38,331 nt of DNA from an uncultured Alphaproteobacteria bacterium (GTDB lineage: Bacteria > Pseudomonadota > Alphaproteobacteria > Rhodobacterales > Rhodobacteraceae), in assembly GCA_913031285.1 (NCBI GenBank), contig CAJWEI010000032.1, forward strand, positions 1 to 38,331. Direction: 5' to 3'. The translations under genes and the position numbers were made by a program. The number at the start of each line of letters is the position of its first letter. The stretch's first letter is position 1. This document shows, one piece after another, positions 27,580 to 36,269 of the stretch. Under the pieces are notes generated by a model. The model was not told where the DNA came from. It did not search any database and was given only the letters and a program-made list of their open reading frames with translations.

Positions 27580-28521
27580 ATGGATTGGGATGATTACGAA
27601 GGGTAGGGAAAGAGGATCCCAACTTGGGTCGCCAATGACCATAAAGCCCTGCGAAGCTTTCCTGTAAGATCTCAGGTAAAACCGGAAGATATCCTTACTC
27701 AATTAGATGCATCTCCACCTGCGATTCTTGCCGATTTTCTGACTACTACGATGGTGGCACGATGCAAGCTGTGGCAAACGTAGCCTCGGAAGACTAAGAT
27801 TTAACTAGGATGATGGAGAGGCTCAGACAACCAGTTGGGTTGCCAGAATTCTTTTGAAGGCGTAATCCAAGATAGTGCATCATCGCCGAGCCTATCGGCT
27901 GTCTTAACCATGCAGGAAGGAGCGCTTAGCTAGCAATTTAATAAAAAGGGATTCAGTATGCAGATAGAGTTGTTTTAAATCCTCATGGGTGGCTGGATAT
28001 ACAATTTGATTGCTGTGCAAATCTCCTCAAGACGCCCGCTTATTTAATGCAGACATTGGCTATTCAACCAGAGTACCTGAAAACCTATGTATAGGACTGT
28101 GCTATCAATTACTTGGATTGTTCAATCTCCCTTGGCCAGCGCTTCCACACCCTTAAATTATGGTTCTTACTGCGGTCGTATGGATTAGAGGGTTTGAGAA
28201 ACCAAATTCGAAATCAAATATACTGGAGCATTGCTCTTGCTGCAAAGCCGAAGATAACAGCACATTTTGAAGTGACAACAGTCCCAATCTTATCTTTGTT
28301 TACGTTCCGCTATTTTGCGTCTGATTGCATAGATCTTGATGATATAAATCGGCAATTAGTCTAAATGTTAAACAATAAGATTTTGTTTAACACAAGCCAA
28401 TGTTGGAGGTAAATAGATTATCAACGTTTAAACAGGTCAGTTTGAGACAACTCGGGACATTGTTGGAGAAGCCTTTGTCGTCATTTGCGAAATAGCTGAA
28501 AGATTGTCAACATCTAATTAG
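27580..28521 (+). pseudogene. Decayed aromatic-L-amino-acid decarboxylase (PLP-dependent decarboxylase, group II)
   Basis: Fragments of one gene appear in order across frames. The N-terminus reads 'MDWDDYEG', TAG (27604) where the family has Trp, then 'GKRIPTWVANDHKALRSFPV'. 'SPPAILADFLTTTMVARCKL' plus WQT follows, then TAG at 27781, a frameshift to 'RMMERLRQPVGLPEFF', and a shift back to 'FEGVIQDSASSPSLSAVLTM'. The PLP site 'VLNPHGWLDIQFDCC' (about 27972-28016) has Gly (GGG, 27987-27989) where the family needs Lys. Next come 'QPEYLKT', a TAG at 28092, then 'SISLGQRFHTLKLWFLLRSY' and the tail 'GQFETTRDIVGEAFVVICEI' ending at 28521. About 40 residues are missing after 'ILTQLDA' and roughly 150 before the PLP site. 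Order and motifs match DDC/tyrosine-decarboxylase-like enzymes; it cannot make a working product. Confidence 0.85.
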
Positions 28522-28585
28522 CAAAGAGAGCTCTCCAAAAATAATTTTTCTGATTTGCCAGAATATAGTTGGTTTAACTAAGTGA

Positions 28586-29254
28586 CTAGTTCCGGATGAG
28601 CTTTTGAACATCAGGGCCTATAACCTTTATAATTTCTAAAACACCTTTGACATTAGGATGGATCATATCGGGTTGTAAAAAGCTTTGCATTTTCTCGCCT
28701 TCGTCGACCTTGAGTAGTAAAGCCCCAAAGAAATTTTCGACTAAGAAAAGACCGTAGTTTTGAGCTAGTTTAGGATAGATCCCGTCAAATTGTTGTTTGT
28801 AATTGGGCCCGTAGTTTCCAGAAGCCTTATACCCTATGAGCAAAATTTTGAGATCTCTTTTAAGACCAATCCTAATGATCTCATCAAGATTTTTATGTGT
28901 TTCTGCCGGATCAATACCACGCAAGAAATCATTTCCCCCAAGGGAGATAATCATCGCATCGACATCCTCTTCAAGCGACCATTCGACACGCGCCAAACCA
29001 CCTGCGCTAGTATCACCAGAGACACCGGCGTTTATGATCCGGACACCATTGCCATTTTTTTCCATCCAGGTTGATAATTGTGCAACGAAGCCATCCTTCT
29101 CACGCAAACCGTATCCTTGCGTCAAGCTATCACCGAGCGCGAGTATGACAGTGTTAGCTAGGCAGAACGATGGCAAAAACCCCAACCAAAGTGTCAAAAT
29201 CCCTGTCTTAAAAATTGTCTTAATTCTATTAATTGTGAAAGTTAAGTTACACAT
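28586..29254 (-). CDS. tesA: Secreted SGNH-hydrolase arylesterase / acyl-CoA thioesterase I-like
   Basis: A 222-residue GDSL/SGNH lipase-family enzyme. Residues 1 to about 33 contain a hydrophobic signal peptide ('ILTLWLGFLPSFCLA'), so it is periplasmic. Block I with the catalytic Ser is 'ILALGDSLTQGYGL', the oxyanion Gly is in 'NAGVSGDTSAGGLARVEWSL', the Asn is in 'SLGGNDFLRGI', and the Asp/His pair is in 'DMIHPNVKG'. All catalytic residues are intact. TesA-type enzymes hydrolyse fatty acyl thioesters, esters and lysophospholipids; the natural substrate is uncertain. It stands alone, 64 bases from the end of the decarboxylase pseudogene on the other strand. Confidence 0.85.
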   Translation of the reverse strand: MCNLTFTINRIKTIFKTGILTLWLGFLPSFCLANTVILALGDSLTQGYGLREKDGFVAQLSTWMEKNGNGVRIINAGVSGDTSAGGLARVEWSLEEDVDAMIISLGGNDFLRGIDPAETHKNLDEIIRIGLKRDLKILLIGYKASGNYGPNYKQQFDGIYPKLAQNYGLFLVENFFGALLLKVDEGEKMQSFLQPDMIHPNVKGVLEIIKVIGPDVQKLIRN

Positions 29255-29584
29255 ACTAGGCCCACTAGATTTCGATACCGTTATTATAATGAGGCACTGA
29301 TCTATCCAAATTTAACAATATGGCTTTGCCAAGAAAATTTTTTAACATATTTGATTAGCCAATATCATTTTTGCCTCCTACGAAAATGCTATAAATTATC
29401 ATTGGATACAAAATACAAAGTTTTATCTCGTGTCGAAGCTTCTTAGCCTCATAAAGGATAACGCTATAATTTAAAATCCCGAGTACCACGACAAAAAGTA
29501 CCTAAAATATCAACATAAAAACCACCAAATATGACACTTTCATCATTAATATAGATCGTCTTCAGCCATTAAAAACCGGTTGAG
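29255..29584. other. Non-coding spacer between arylesterase and dnaJ
   Basis: About 330 AT-rich bases without a supportable gene. On the minus strand a strong AGGAGG is followed by an eight-codon frame starting at an ATG near 29367 (MILANQIC, then stop), roughly 110 bases before the arylesterase; it could be a leader peptide or chance. No clear terminator follows dnaJ. Confidence 0.4.
29283..29309 (-). promoter_or_regulatory. Candidate promoter for the arylesterase
   Basis: On the minus strand a perfect -10 TATAAT (29288-29283) follows TTGGAT (29309-29304) at a short 15-base spacing. The arylesterase ATG is 29 bases beyond the -10. The -10 is strong, the -35 and spacing are not ideal. Confidence 0.35.
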
Positions 29585-30724
29585 CTACCCTTTCTTAGTA
29601 TCCCAAAATGATTTAACACTTGAAAAAAAGCTTTTGCTTTCTGGATTATTATCCTCTGAGAGCTTTTCAAACTCCCGTAAAATTTCTTTTTGACGACTAG
29701 TTAAATTAACAGGTGTCTCAACGGCAAGCTCAATAAACATATCACCAATCTGCGATGATTTTATTGCTGGCATTCCTTTAGAACGTAACCGCATTTGACG
29801 CCCAGACTGACTGCCCTGTGGAATTTTCACACGACTACGGCCACCATCAATTGTGGGAACCTCAATATCGCCACCAAGTGCTGCAGAGGCCATTGAAACA
29901 GGCATACGGCAATAAAGATTTGTCCCTTCGCGTTGGAAAATCTTATGCGAGGATACTTCTATAAAGATATAAAGGTCACCCGACGGCCCTCCGCGCATAC
30001 CAGCCTCTCCTTCACCAGAAAGCCTAATGCGGGTTCCGGTCTCAACTCCTGCTGGAACATTTACACTGAGCGACCGATCTTTTTCGACACGCCCAACACC
30101 ACTACATTGACGACAAGGATTTTTTATCGTCTGACCCATCCCAGAACAGGTTGGGCAAGTGCGTTCAACAGTAAAAAAACCCTGAGTTGCTCGCACCTTA
30201 CCCATGCCAGAACAGGTTGGGCAGGTTACTGGCTCTGAACCGCCTTCTGCCCCTGATCCGCGACAAGAACCACATTGTACAGAAGTCGGAACATTGATTG
30301 ATTTTTGCAGACCGGCATAGCATTCTTCAAGTGTTACTCCCATATTATAGCGAAGATCAGAACCGCGCGAGGCTTGGCTTCGCCCACCGCCGCCTCGGCC
30401 ACCGCCCATAAAATCACCAAACAGATCGTCAAAGACATCTGAAAAAGCACTGCCAAAGTCTCCCTGACCACCTGGACGACCACCGCCCCCCATACCCCCT
30501 TCAAAGGCTGCATGACCGTATTTGTCATAAGCAGCTTTTTTATCACCATCCTTTAGAACGTCGTATGCTTCGTTGATTTCCTTAAATTGTGACTCTGCTT
30601 CAGGCTTGTCGGCATTTCGGTCCGGATGCAATTCTTTTGCCTTAGTCCGATATGCTTTCTTAATCTGATCAGCCGAAGCACCTTTTGCGAGGCCAAGCAA
30701 CTCGTAGTAGTCACGTTTCGACAT
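29585..30724 (-). CDS. dnaJ: Molecular chaperone DnaJ (Hsp40, type I)
   Basis: A 379-residue type I J-protein. The J-domain (residues 1-70) begins '[20 protein letters not shown]' and contains the HPD motif in '[13 protein letters not shown]'. A Gly/Phe-rich linker follows (about 72-125). Four zinc-finger repeats CxxCxGxG-like are visible: '[12 protein letters not shown]', '[10 protein letters not shown]', '[10 protein letters not shown]', '[10 protein letters not shown]'. Client-binding domains complete the C-terminus. ATG 30724 is chosen because the conserved N-terminus starts there and AAGGA precedes it. It is the co-chaperone of DnaK, encoded 73 bases upstream with a hairpin between. Confidence 0.96.
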   Translation of the reverse strand: MSKRDYYELLGLAKGASADQIKKAYRTKAKELHPDRNADKPEAESQFKEINEAYDVLKDGDKKAAYDKYGHAAFEGGMGGGGRPGGQGDFGSAFSDVFDDLFGDFMGGGRGGGGRSQASRGSDLRYNMGVTLEECYAGLQKSINVPTSVQCGSCRGSGAEGGSEPVTCPTCSGMGKVRATQGFFTVERTCPTCSGMGQTIKNPCRQCSGVGRVEKDRSLSVNVPAGVETGTRIRLSGEGEAGMRGGPSGDLYIFIEVSSHKIFQREGTNLYCRMPVSMASAALGGDIEVPTIDGGRSRVKIPQGSQSGRQMRLRSKGMPAIKSSQIGDMFIELAVETPVNLTSRQKEILREFEKLSEDNNPESKSFFSSVKSFWDTKKG

Positions 30725-30751
30725 TGAGCTGTTCCTTTTTAAATGCAGAAA

Positions 30752-30774
30752 CCGACCCAACAAATTTGGGCCGG
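30752..30774 (-). terminator. Intergenic hairpin between dnaK and dnaJ (possible attenuator)
   Basis: On the minus strand CCGGCCCA and TGGGTCGG form an 8-bp stem with one G-U pair around a 7-base loop, followed by TTTCTGC. The short, broken T-run suggests a weak terminator or RNA-processing site, which would lower dnaJ relative to dnaK. Confidence 0.5.
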
Positions 30775-30797
30775 CCTTTTAGTTCGATTCAAAATTC

Positions 30798-32702
30798 TTA
30801 TGACCGTTTACTGTCATCAAGATCTTCAAAATCGGCATCCAAAATATCTTCCTCCATACCATCTACATCTGCTGGAGCTGCGCCATCTTCTTCCTGGGAA
30901 GCTTTGTAAATTGCCTCACCAAGTTTCATCGCTGCCTCAGTCACATTCTGAATACCGGATTTTATCTTACCAGCATCTCCTGTTTCCAGTTCGTCTTTCA
31001 GGGCTACGATAGCGAGTTCTATCGCCTCAAGCGTTGTAGGATCAACTTTGTCAGCATGCTCTTCCATCGATTTTTCAGTCGAATGAATCAGGCTCTCGGC
31101 TTGGTTAGTGGCCTCTATAAGGTCCCGACGCTCTTTATCAGAATCAGCGTTTTCTTCAGCTTCACGCACCATGTCTTCGATATCACTGTCCGAAAGCCCA
31201 CCAGAAGCTTGGATCGTAATATTTTGTTCTTTTCCTGTGCCTTTATCTTTTGCAGAAACCGAGACAATACCGTTCGCATCAATGTCAAATGTAACTTCGA
31301 TCTGTGGCAAGCCACGTGGTGATGGTGGAATATCCTCAAGGTTAAATTGACCTAGAATTTTATTATCTGCCGCAATTTCCCGTTCACCTTGGAATACTCG
31401 AATAGTTACCGCGCTTTGATTGTCTTCGGCAGTCGAAAACACCTGAGATTTCTTGGTTGGAATTGTTGTATTCCGTTCAATCAGACGCGTGAATACCCCA
31501 CCAAGAGTTTCAATGCCAAGAGATAATGGCGTCACATCGAGCAACACAACATCTTTTACATCACCTTGTAAAACACCGGCTTGGATCGCCGCACCCATTG
31601 CAACAACTTCGTCTGGGTTCACACCTTTATGGGGCTCTTTACCAAAAAACTTAGTAACTTCTTCCATAACACGTGGCATCCGCGTCATTCCGCCAACAAG
31701 CACAATCTCGTCAATATCGTCTGCGCTCAGGCCGGCATCTTTCATCGCCGCTTTACATGGCTTTAACGACGCTTTGATCAAGTCTCCGACCAAGCTTTCA
31801 AGTTTAGCTCGTGTAAGCTTCATGACGAGGTGGAGAGGCTGCCCGGTAGAACCGTCCATAGAGATGAACGGTTGGTTAACTTCTGTTTGGCTAGTTGAGG
31901 ATAATTCAATTTTTGCCTTTTCTGCTGCCTCTTTCAGGCGCTGTAGAGCCATTTTATCTTTAGTCAGGTCAACGCCATTTTCTTTTTTGAACTCATCCGC
32001 AAGATAGTTAACAATACGCATGTCAAAATCTTCACCGCCAAGGAAAGTATCGCCATTAGTTGATTTAACTTCAAAAAGACCATCATCAATCTCAAGAATA
32101 GTGACATCAAACGTCCCACCGCCTAAGTCGTATACTGCAATCGTTTTTGTTTCTTTTTTATCCAGTCCATACGCTAAAGCAGCAGCCGTTGGCTCATTGA
32201 TAATCCGCAACACTTCAAGACCAGCAATTTTACCCGCATCCTTTGTAGCCTGACGCTGAGCATCGTTAAAATAAGCCGGTACAGTAATAACCGCCTGAGT
32301 AACGTCTTCACCCAAGTAGCTTTCGGCTGTTTCTTTCATCTTCTGCAAGATAAACGCTGAAATTTGGCTCGGACTATAAGACTCACCGCGTGCTTGAACC
32401 CACGCATCACCATTCCCGCCATCTGTTATAGAAAACGGAAGATTCTTTTTATCTTTTGCAAGATCAGCGTCATCATTGCGGCGTCCAACCAACCGCTTAA
32501 CACCAAAAATAGTGTTTTCTGGATTAGTGACTGCCTGACGTTTCGCAGGTTGACCGACGAGACGCTCATCATCTGCAAAGCCAACAATCGATGGAGTTGT
32601 ACGAGCACCTTCAGCATTTTCAATTACGCGCGGTTGCGATCCATCCATGATCGCTACACAGCTATTTGTAGTTCCAAGGTCTATACCAATAACTTTGGCC
32701 AT
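30798..32702 (-). CDS. dnaK: Molecular chaperone DnaK (Hsp70)
   Basis: A full-length 634-residue Hsp70. ATPase domain marks: '[20 protein letters not shown]' at the N-terminus, '[20 protein letters not shown]', '[18 protein letters not shown]' and '[14 protein letters not shown]'. The interdomain linker '[19 protein letters not shown]' is near residue 390, followed by the substrate-binding beta-sandwich and the helical lid. The C-terminus is acidic ('[18 protein letters not shown]'), as in most proteobacterial DnaK. It binds exposed hydrophobic segments and works with DnaJ and GrpE; grpE is not in this window. Confidence 0.97.
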   Translation of the reverse strand: MAKVIGIDLGTTNSCVAIMDGSQPRVIENAEGARTTPSIVGFADDERLVGQPAKRQAVTNPENTIFGVKRLVGRRNDDADLAKDKKNLPFSITDGGNGDAWVQARGESYSPSQISAFILQKMKETAESYLGEDVTQAVITVPAYFNDAQRQATKDAGKIAGLEVLRIINEPTAAALAYGLDKKETKTIAVYDLGGGTFDVTILEIDDGLFEVKSTNGDTFLGGEDFDMRIVNYLADEFKKENGVDLTKDKMALQRLKEAAEKAKIELSSTSQTEVNQPFISMDGSTGQPLHLVMKLTRAKLESLVGDLIKASLKPCKAAMKDAGLSADDIDEIVLVGGMTRMPRVMEEVTKFFGKEPHKGVNPDEVVAMGAAIQAGVLQGDVKDVVLLDVTPLSLGIETLGGVFTRLIERNTTIPTKKSQVFSTAEDNQSAVTIRVFQGEREIAADNKILGQFNLEDIPPSPRGLPQIEVTFDIDANGIVSVSAKDKGTGKEQNITIQASGGLSDSDIEDMVREAEENADSDKERRDLIEATNQAESLIHSTEKSMEEHADKVDPTTLEAIELAIVALKDELETGDAGKIKSGIQNVTEAAMKLGEAIYKASQEEDGAAPADVDGMEEDILDADFEDLDDSKRS

Positions 32703-32811
32703 TTTACTGATCCCTTTTAATTTTTAGGCGATAACAAGCGAGACGAACCCATTACGGCATTTGTCTCACAACGTCAGCTGGTTATTGAACGGTTTATCGT
32801 TCTGCCGAGCT

Positions 32812-32841
32812 TATATAGTCAGCCGCTTTGCAGGCTGCAAG
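32812..32841 (-). promoter_or_regulatory. Candidate dnaK promoter
   Basis: On the minus strand TTGCAG (32840-32835) and TATATA (32817-32812) are 17 bases apart. With the flanking C's it reads CTTGCAG...CTATAT, also compatible with an alphaproteobacterial RpoH (sigma-32) promoter. The leader to the ATG at 32702 would be about 100 bases and contains short stems (GAACG/CGTTC and GAGAC/GTCTC). No HrcA CIRCE element was seen. Confidence 0.5.
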
Positions 32842-32934
32842 CTTTGGGTAGATTAAAATTAACAGAACGGAACAAAAATTTGCCTCATATAAGTTTATTT
32901 AAAAAATAATTAGAGCTTTATTGCTGTTCGCATT

Positions 32935-33174
32935 TCAACTCAGGGAGATAAGCTGGCGGATGTAGTCTCTACGCAGGCGGCCGGTCCCCAAAAAATCTAT
33001 CGCTATCCAAAACCCGCAACACAAACCACTTTTCCATGGATTATAAGTGGTAAAAGCGATCCAACGGATCTGATTGATGCGATTAGATAATGAACCCCAA
33101 TCGAAAGTTTTCAGATTAAGTGGTGGCAGAGTATTGACAACAAATATTTCACCAGCAGCAATAAAATTTGGACA
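32935..33174 (-). pseudogene. Possible remnant of an unidentified gene upstream of dnaK
   Basis: A 79-codon open stretch without a usable start ends at a TGA at 32937-32935. It contains Trp/Pro/Asn-rich, protein-like text: 'GEIFVVNTLPPLNLKTFDWG', 'QIRWIAFTTYNPWK', 'DFLGTGRLRRDYIRQLIS'. A frameshift away, upstream codons read 'VAFDENFEVNFNYCGYLDV', which would extend it. I cannot assign a family. Residue make-up and the lack of a start suggest a broken gene, but chance is not excluded. Confidence 0.3.
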
Positions 33175-33466
33175 TCAAGATACCCACAATAATTAAAATT
33201 TACTTCAAAATTTTCATCAAAAGCAACCTAACAGGCGTCCGCTGAAATATTACGCATCTTTTACAACCGAATTCTTATCAATGCTAGCATGTTAAACGCC
33301 TGCTAATCAGACCTTTTTTTGATCTAAGCATTACTCTTCCTCTAACTTACTACCAATTTTCAGTTTACGAGCCCTAATTAGAGTTAGCAGCTATTGCCAC
33401 TAATCAATATTTACACTTTTAAATTTCCGAATATAGTTAGCCTAGTTTAAGTTAGTAGGCTTAGCC
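33175..33466. other. Non-coding AT-rich spacer before cysQ
   Basis: About 290 bases with no supportable gene. The minus-strand frame mentioned for the remnant may extend into 33175-33240. A run of T's at 33314-33320 follows no clear stem. No promoter good enough to report was found for cysQ. Confidence 0.4.
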
Positions 33467-34273
33467 GTGTTAAAAAATCATCTTATGGATATTATGCGCA
33501 TTCTTGCTATTCGAGCGGGCAAAGAAATCATGAAAATCTACAACTCCGGTGACTTAAACGTCCGCAAAAAGAATGATGCAAGTCCCATAACTGTCGCTGA
33601 CGAGGCAGCCGATGCCTTGATTTCGGCAGGCCTCAGAAAGCACTTTCCCGAAATCGCGCTAGTAACTGAAGAACAAGCGATATCCCACCTTAAGCCACAC
33701 TCGGCGTTCCTCATCGTTGATCCATTGGATGGTACGAAAGAGTTTATCAACCGAAGAGACGAATTTACCGTCAATATTGCGTTTGTGGAAAATGGTGTAC
33801 CAACACTAGGGACCGTTTACGCTCCGGCAATAAACCGTTTATTTTATACTTTAACAGATGAAACCGCCGTCGAGGAACTCGCCCCCTTCAGCGAAACTAA
33901 GTTGGGGAGACAAAGACCGCTACAGGCAGCAAAACCCAATAACAATTCTTTAGTCGTGGTCGCGTCAAAATCACATCGCGATCAAGCAACGGACAATTAT
34001 ATTTCCAATTATAAAGTGAAAGATAGAAAAAATGCAGGCTCGTCTTTAAAGTTTTGTCTTTTAGCTACAGGCGAAGCAGATTTTTATCCCAGATTAGGGC
34101 ACACGATGGAATGGGATACAGCTGCAGGAGATGCTCTTTTGCGCGCTGCAGGTGGAAAAGTGGTCAACTTTGAAACACTTAAACCGCTTGAATATGGGAA
34201 AATCGGCTATCGAAATCCATTTTTCATTGCTTTGGCTCACGGCGTTACTTTACTACAAGACAGCCAAAACTAG
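33467..34273 (+). CDS. cysQ: 3'(2'),5'-bisphosphate nucleotidase CysQ
   Basis: A 268-residue member of the inositol monophosphatase superfamily. Metal-binding motifs are intact: 'LVTEEQAI' (Glu), 'FLIVDPLDGTKEFINRRDEF' and 'MEWDTAAGDALLRAAGG'. The 'DPLDGTKEFI' form identifies the CysQ branch, which removes the 3' phosphate from PAP formed in sulfate assimilation. The start is uncertain: GTG 33467 gives a full N-terminus but only weak AGG upstream; ATG 33485 would remove six residues and has no ribosome site. It is followed by galU after 155 bases. Confidence 0.88.
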   Translation: MLKNHLMDIMRILAIRAGKEIMKIYNSGDLNVRKKNDASPITVADEAADALISAGLRKHFPEIALVTEEQAISHLKPHSAFLIVDPLDGTKEFINRRDEFTVNIAFVENGVPTLGTVYAPAINRLFYTLTDETAVEELAPFSETKLGRQRPLQAAKPNNNSLVVVASKSHRDQATDNYISNYKVKDRKNAGSSLKFCLLATGEADFYPRLGHTMEWDTAAGDALLRAAGGKVVNFETLKPLEYGKIGYRNPFFIALAHGVTLLQDSQN

Positions 34274-34428
34274 TATTTTTGTATAGCAACCCATCCTGTT
34301 GAGGATAATGATACACTGCTTTGACCTAGCTGGTTCATAAACCCCAAAAATCTAATGCAAGTTAATATAATTGGACCTTTTTTCGCCATTGTGTAATGAA
34401 CCATTGAAAAATATTAAAAAGTGAACCT

Positions 34429-35322
34429 ATGAAGAGAGAAGTAACAAAAGCCATATTTCCAGTTGCCGGGCTCGGTACCCGTTTCTTGCCTGCGACAAAA
34501 TCAATTCCAAAAGAAATCATGACACTTGTTGATCGACCTTTGATCCAATACGCCATTGATGAAGCCCGCGAAGCTGGAATAACCGAGTTTATATTTGTTA
34601 CATCCAGAGGCAAAGGTGCGCTTGAAGATTATTTTGATCACTCTCCACAATTAGAGTCTGAATTGCACAAAAAAGGCAAAGCTGAACTTTTAAAAATCCT
34701 AAAAAACACAAATATGGATAGTGGTGCCATAGCCTATATCCGCCAGTACAAAGCACTTGGGCTGGGCCATGCTGTTTGGTGTGCAAGGCGCCTGATTGGG
34801 GACGAGCCCTTTGCCGTAATCCTGCCAGATGACGTTATCTCATCAGAGAAATCCTGCCTGAAGCAAATGGTGCAAGCCTATAATGACGTTGGCGGTTTGA
34901 TGGTGGCTGCAATGGAAGTGCCGCAGGATAAAACAAGCTCTTATGGGATATTGAACGTCGCCCAACAGCAAAAGAATTTAATAGCCATAAATGGTATGAT
35001 TGAAAAGCCTGCGCAAGGAGATGCTCCCTCCAACTTGGCAGTTATTGGGCGTTACATCCTTACACCAAATATATTTACGCATATTGAGAAGCAAAATTTT
35101 GGAGCTGGCGGAGAAATCCAACTAACCGATGCGATTGCCAATGAAATTGATATTGGGCACGCTGTGAATGGTTTTCTATTTGAAGGTCAACGGTTTGACT
35201 GCGGAACAAAAGCAGGATTTCTTCAAGCAACAATTTCTTTTGCATTAGCCCGCGAGGATTTACGCGATGAATTGACCGATTACCTGAACAAACTTGTTTC
35301 AGTCATAAATGTGGCCCAATAG
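34429..35322 (+). CDS. galU: UTP-glucose-1-phosphate uridylyltransferase
   Basis: A 297-residue nucleotidyltransferase of normal GalU length. The nucleotide-binding N-terminus 'AIFPVAGLGTRFLPATKSIP' and 'KEIMTLVDRPLIQYAIDEA' are canonical, as are 'ALGLGHAVWCARRLIGDEPF' with 'VILPDDVI', and 'GGEIQLTDAI' near the C-terminus. It makes UDP-glucose for envelope polysaccharide and glycolipid synthesis. A perfect TATAAT at 34366-34371 lies 58 bases before the ATG, but no matching -35 is seen. It is separated from cysQ by 155 bases and may have its own promoter. Confidence 0.95.
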   Translation: MKREVTKAIFPVAGLGTRFLPATKSIPKEIMTLVDRPLIQYAIDEAREAGITEFIFVTSRGKGALEDYFDHSPQLESELHKKGKAELLKILKNTNMDSGAIAYIRQYKALGLGHAVWCARRLIGDEPFAVILPDDVISSEKSCLKQMVQAYNDVGGLMVAAMEVPQDKTSSYGILNVAQQQKNLIAINGMIEKPAQGDAPSNLAVIGRYILTPNIFTHIEKQNFGAGGEIQLTDAIANEIDIGHAVNGFLFEGQRFDCGTKAGFLQATISFALAREDLRDELTDYLNKLVSVINVAQ

Positions 35323-35760
35323 CGAATTAGAAGATCGCATTGAAACATGTTTTAGTATTCAATGACACTGATTAATTGGTTACGGTGCACGGCACTGCTT
35401 TTCAGGCCAAAGGCTAAAGTCTGGTCACATTAGTAATTTATTCACTAAATGGTAGGTTATGAATAAATTTGGCGCTATTTTTAAAATAATCTGCATGGTC
35501 AGGCTGTTATAATCCAAGTCTTTGAGTTTTAGAAACCAGAATTCATCCCTTATTTTTATGAGAACTAATAGCCTTTAAACCCTGAAATCTAGTAACAATT
35601 TCTTGCAAACACTTAGACATCAGAATGATTAGGTCAGACTATAAATAAGTTTATCTCAATCTATGAAGATGCAAGCAAATAGATAAACACGATTGTAAAC
35701 AAAATGATTACGCCAACTTTGGATTTGGCTCTGGAACAGATTAAGAGCAGTCGTAATTGT
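35323..35760. other. Intergenic region between galU and ptsN (convergent)
   Basis: About 440 AT-rich bases with no supportable gene. An inverted repeat CATTGAA...TTCAATG (about 35338-35364, 12-base loop) follows galU but has no T-run. A 17-codon frame from ATG 35460 is too short to call. Nothing here resembles a tRNA or known RNA family. Confidence 0.45.
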
Positions 35761-36225
35761 TTAGGCAGCAGCAGTATCCCGTGAGGCAGTCAAAATAGTG
35801 TATAGCGTGGAACTATCTTTATTTGAGCGCAACTTGGCACAAAATGACGAATCTCTAAGAGTGCGCGAAACCAAAGCCAGTGCTTTAAGATGATCAACTC
35901 CAGCAGCTTCCGGTGCAAACAGCGAAAAAACCAAGTCAACCGGCTGATTATCAACCGCACCAAAATCAACTGGTTTTTCTAGAAGTATAAAAGTGCCTAC
36001 AACATGTTCCATAGCCTTACTACGCGCATGGGGCAAAGCAACACCGTGCCCCACCCCGGTCGGCCCAAGGGACTCACGTTCTTGCAGAGCACTAACAGCT
36101 TCAGAGACATCAAGGCCATAAACAGAATTTGCAAGTTCTCCGACGACATGAAGCAAACGTTTTTTGCTCGATACAGTCGAAACAACTTTCACCGCCTCCG
36201 GCTTCAGAAGATTTAACAATTCCAT
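35761..36225 (-). CDS. ptsN: PTS IIA-like nitrogen-regulatory protein (EIIA-Ntr)
   Basis: A 154-residue PTS_EIIA_2 domain protein. The phospho-acceptor His lies in 'GPTGVGHGVALPHARS', near residue 66, and 'GTFILLEKPVDFGA' and 'DLVFSLFAPEAAGVDHLKAL' are family-typical. EIIA-Ntr receives phosphate from the PtsP-NPr chain and regulates K+ transport and nitrogen or carbon responses rather than transporting sugar. It follows hpf by 44 bases, the standard lptAB-(rpoN)-hpf-ptsN order, with rpoN not present here. Confidence 0.92.
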   Translation of the reverse strand: MELLNLLKPEAVKVVSTVSSKKRLLHVVGELANSVYGLDVSEAVSALQERESLGPTGVGHGVALPHARSKAMEHVVGTFILLEKPVDFGAVDNQPVDLVFSLFAPEAAGVDHLKALALVSRTLRDSSFCAKLRSNKDSSTLYTILTASRDTAAA

Positions 36226-36269
36226 AAAATTTATTGTCCTAAGTTTGAGATGTCTTACTAGAGGAAAAT

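Noticed and set aside
28113-28364. An 83-codon frame as a small intact gene
   Set aside because: Its sequence is the middle of the PLP-decarboxylase C-terminal domain and its apparent start is an internal TTG; it is a fragment of the pseudogene.
31453-32007. A 184-codon plus-strand open frame inside dnaK
   Set aside because: It is antisense to dnaK; long antisense frames over dnaK are common and arise from its codon pattern. No family match or ribosome site.
32703-32934. CIRCE/HrcA operator before dnaK
   Set aside because: No TTAGCACTC-type inverted repeat is present.
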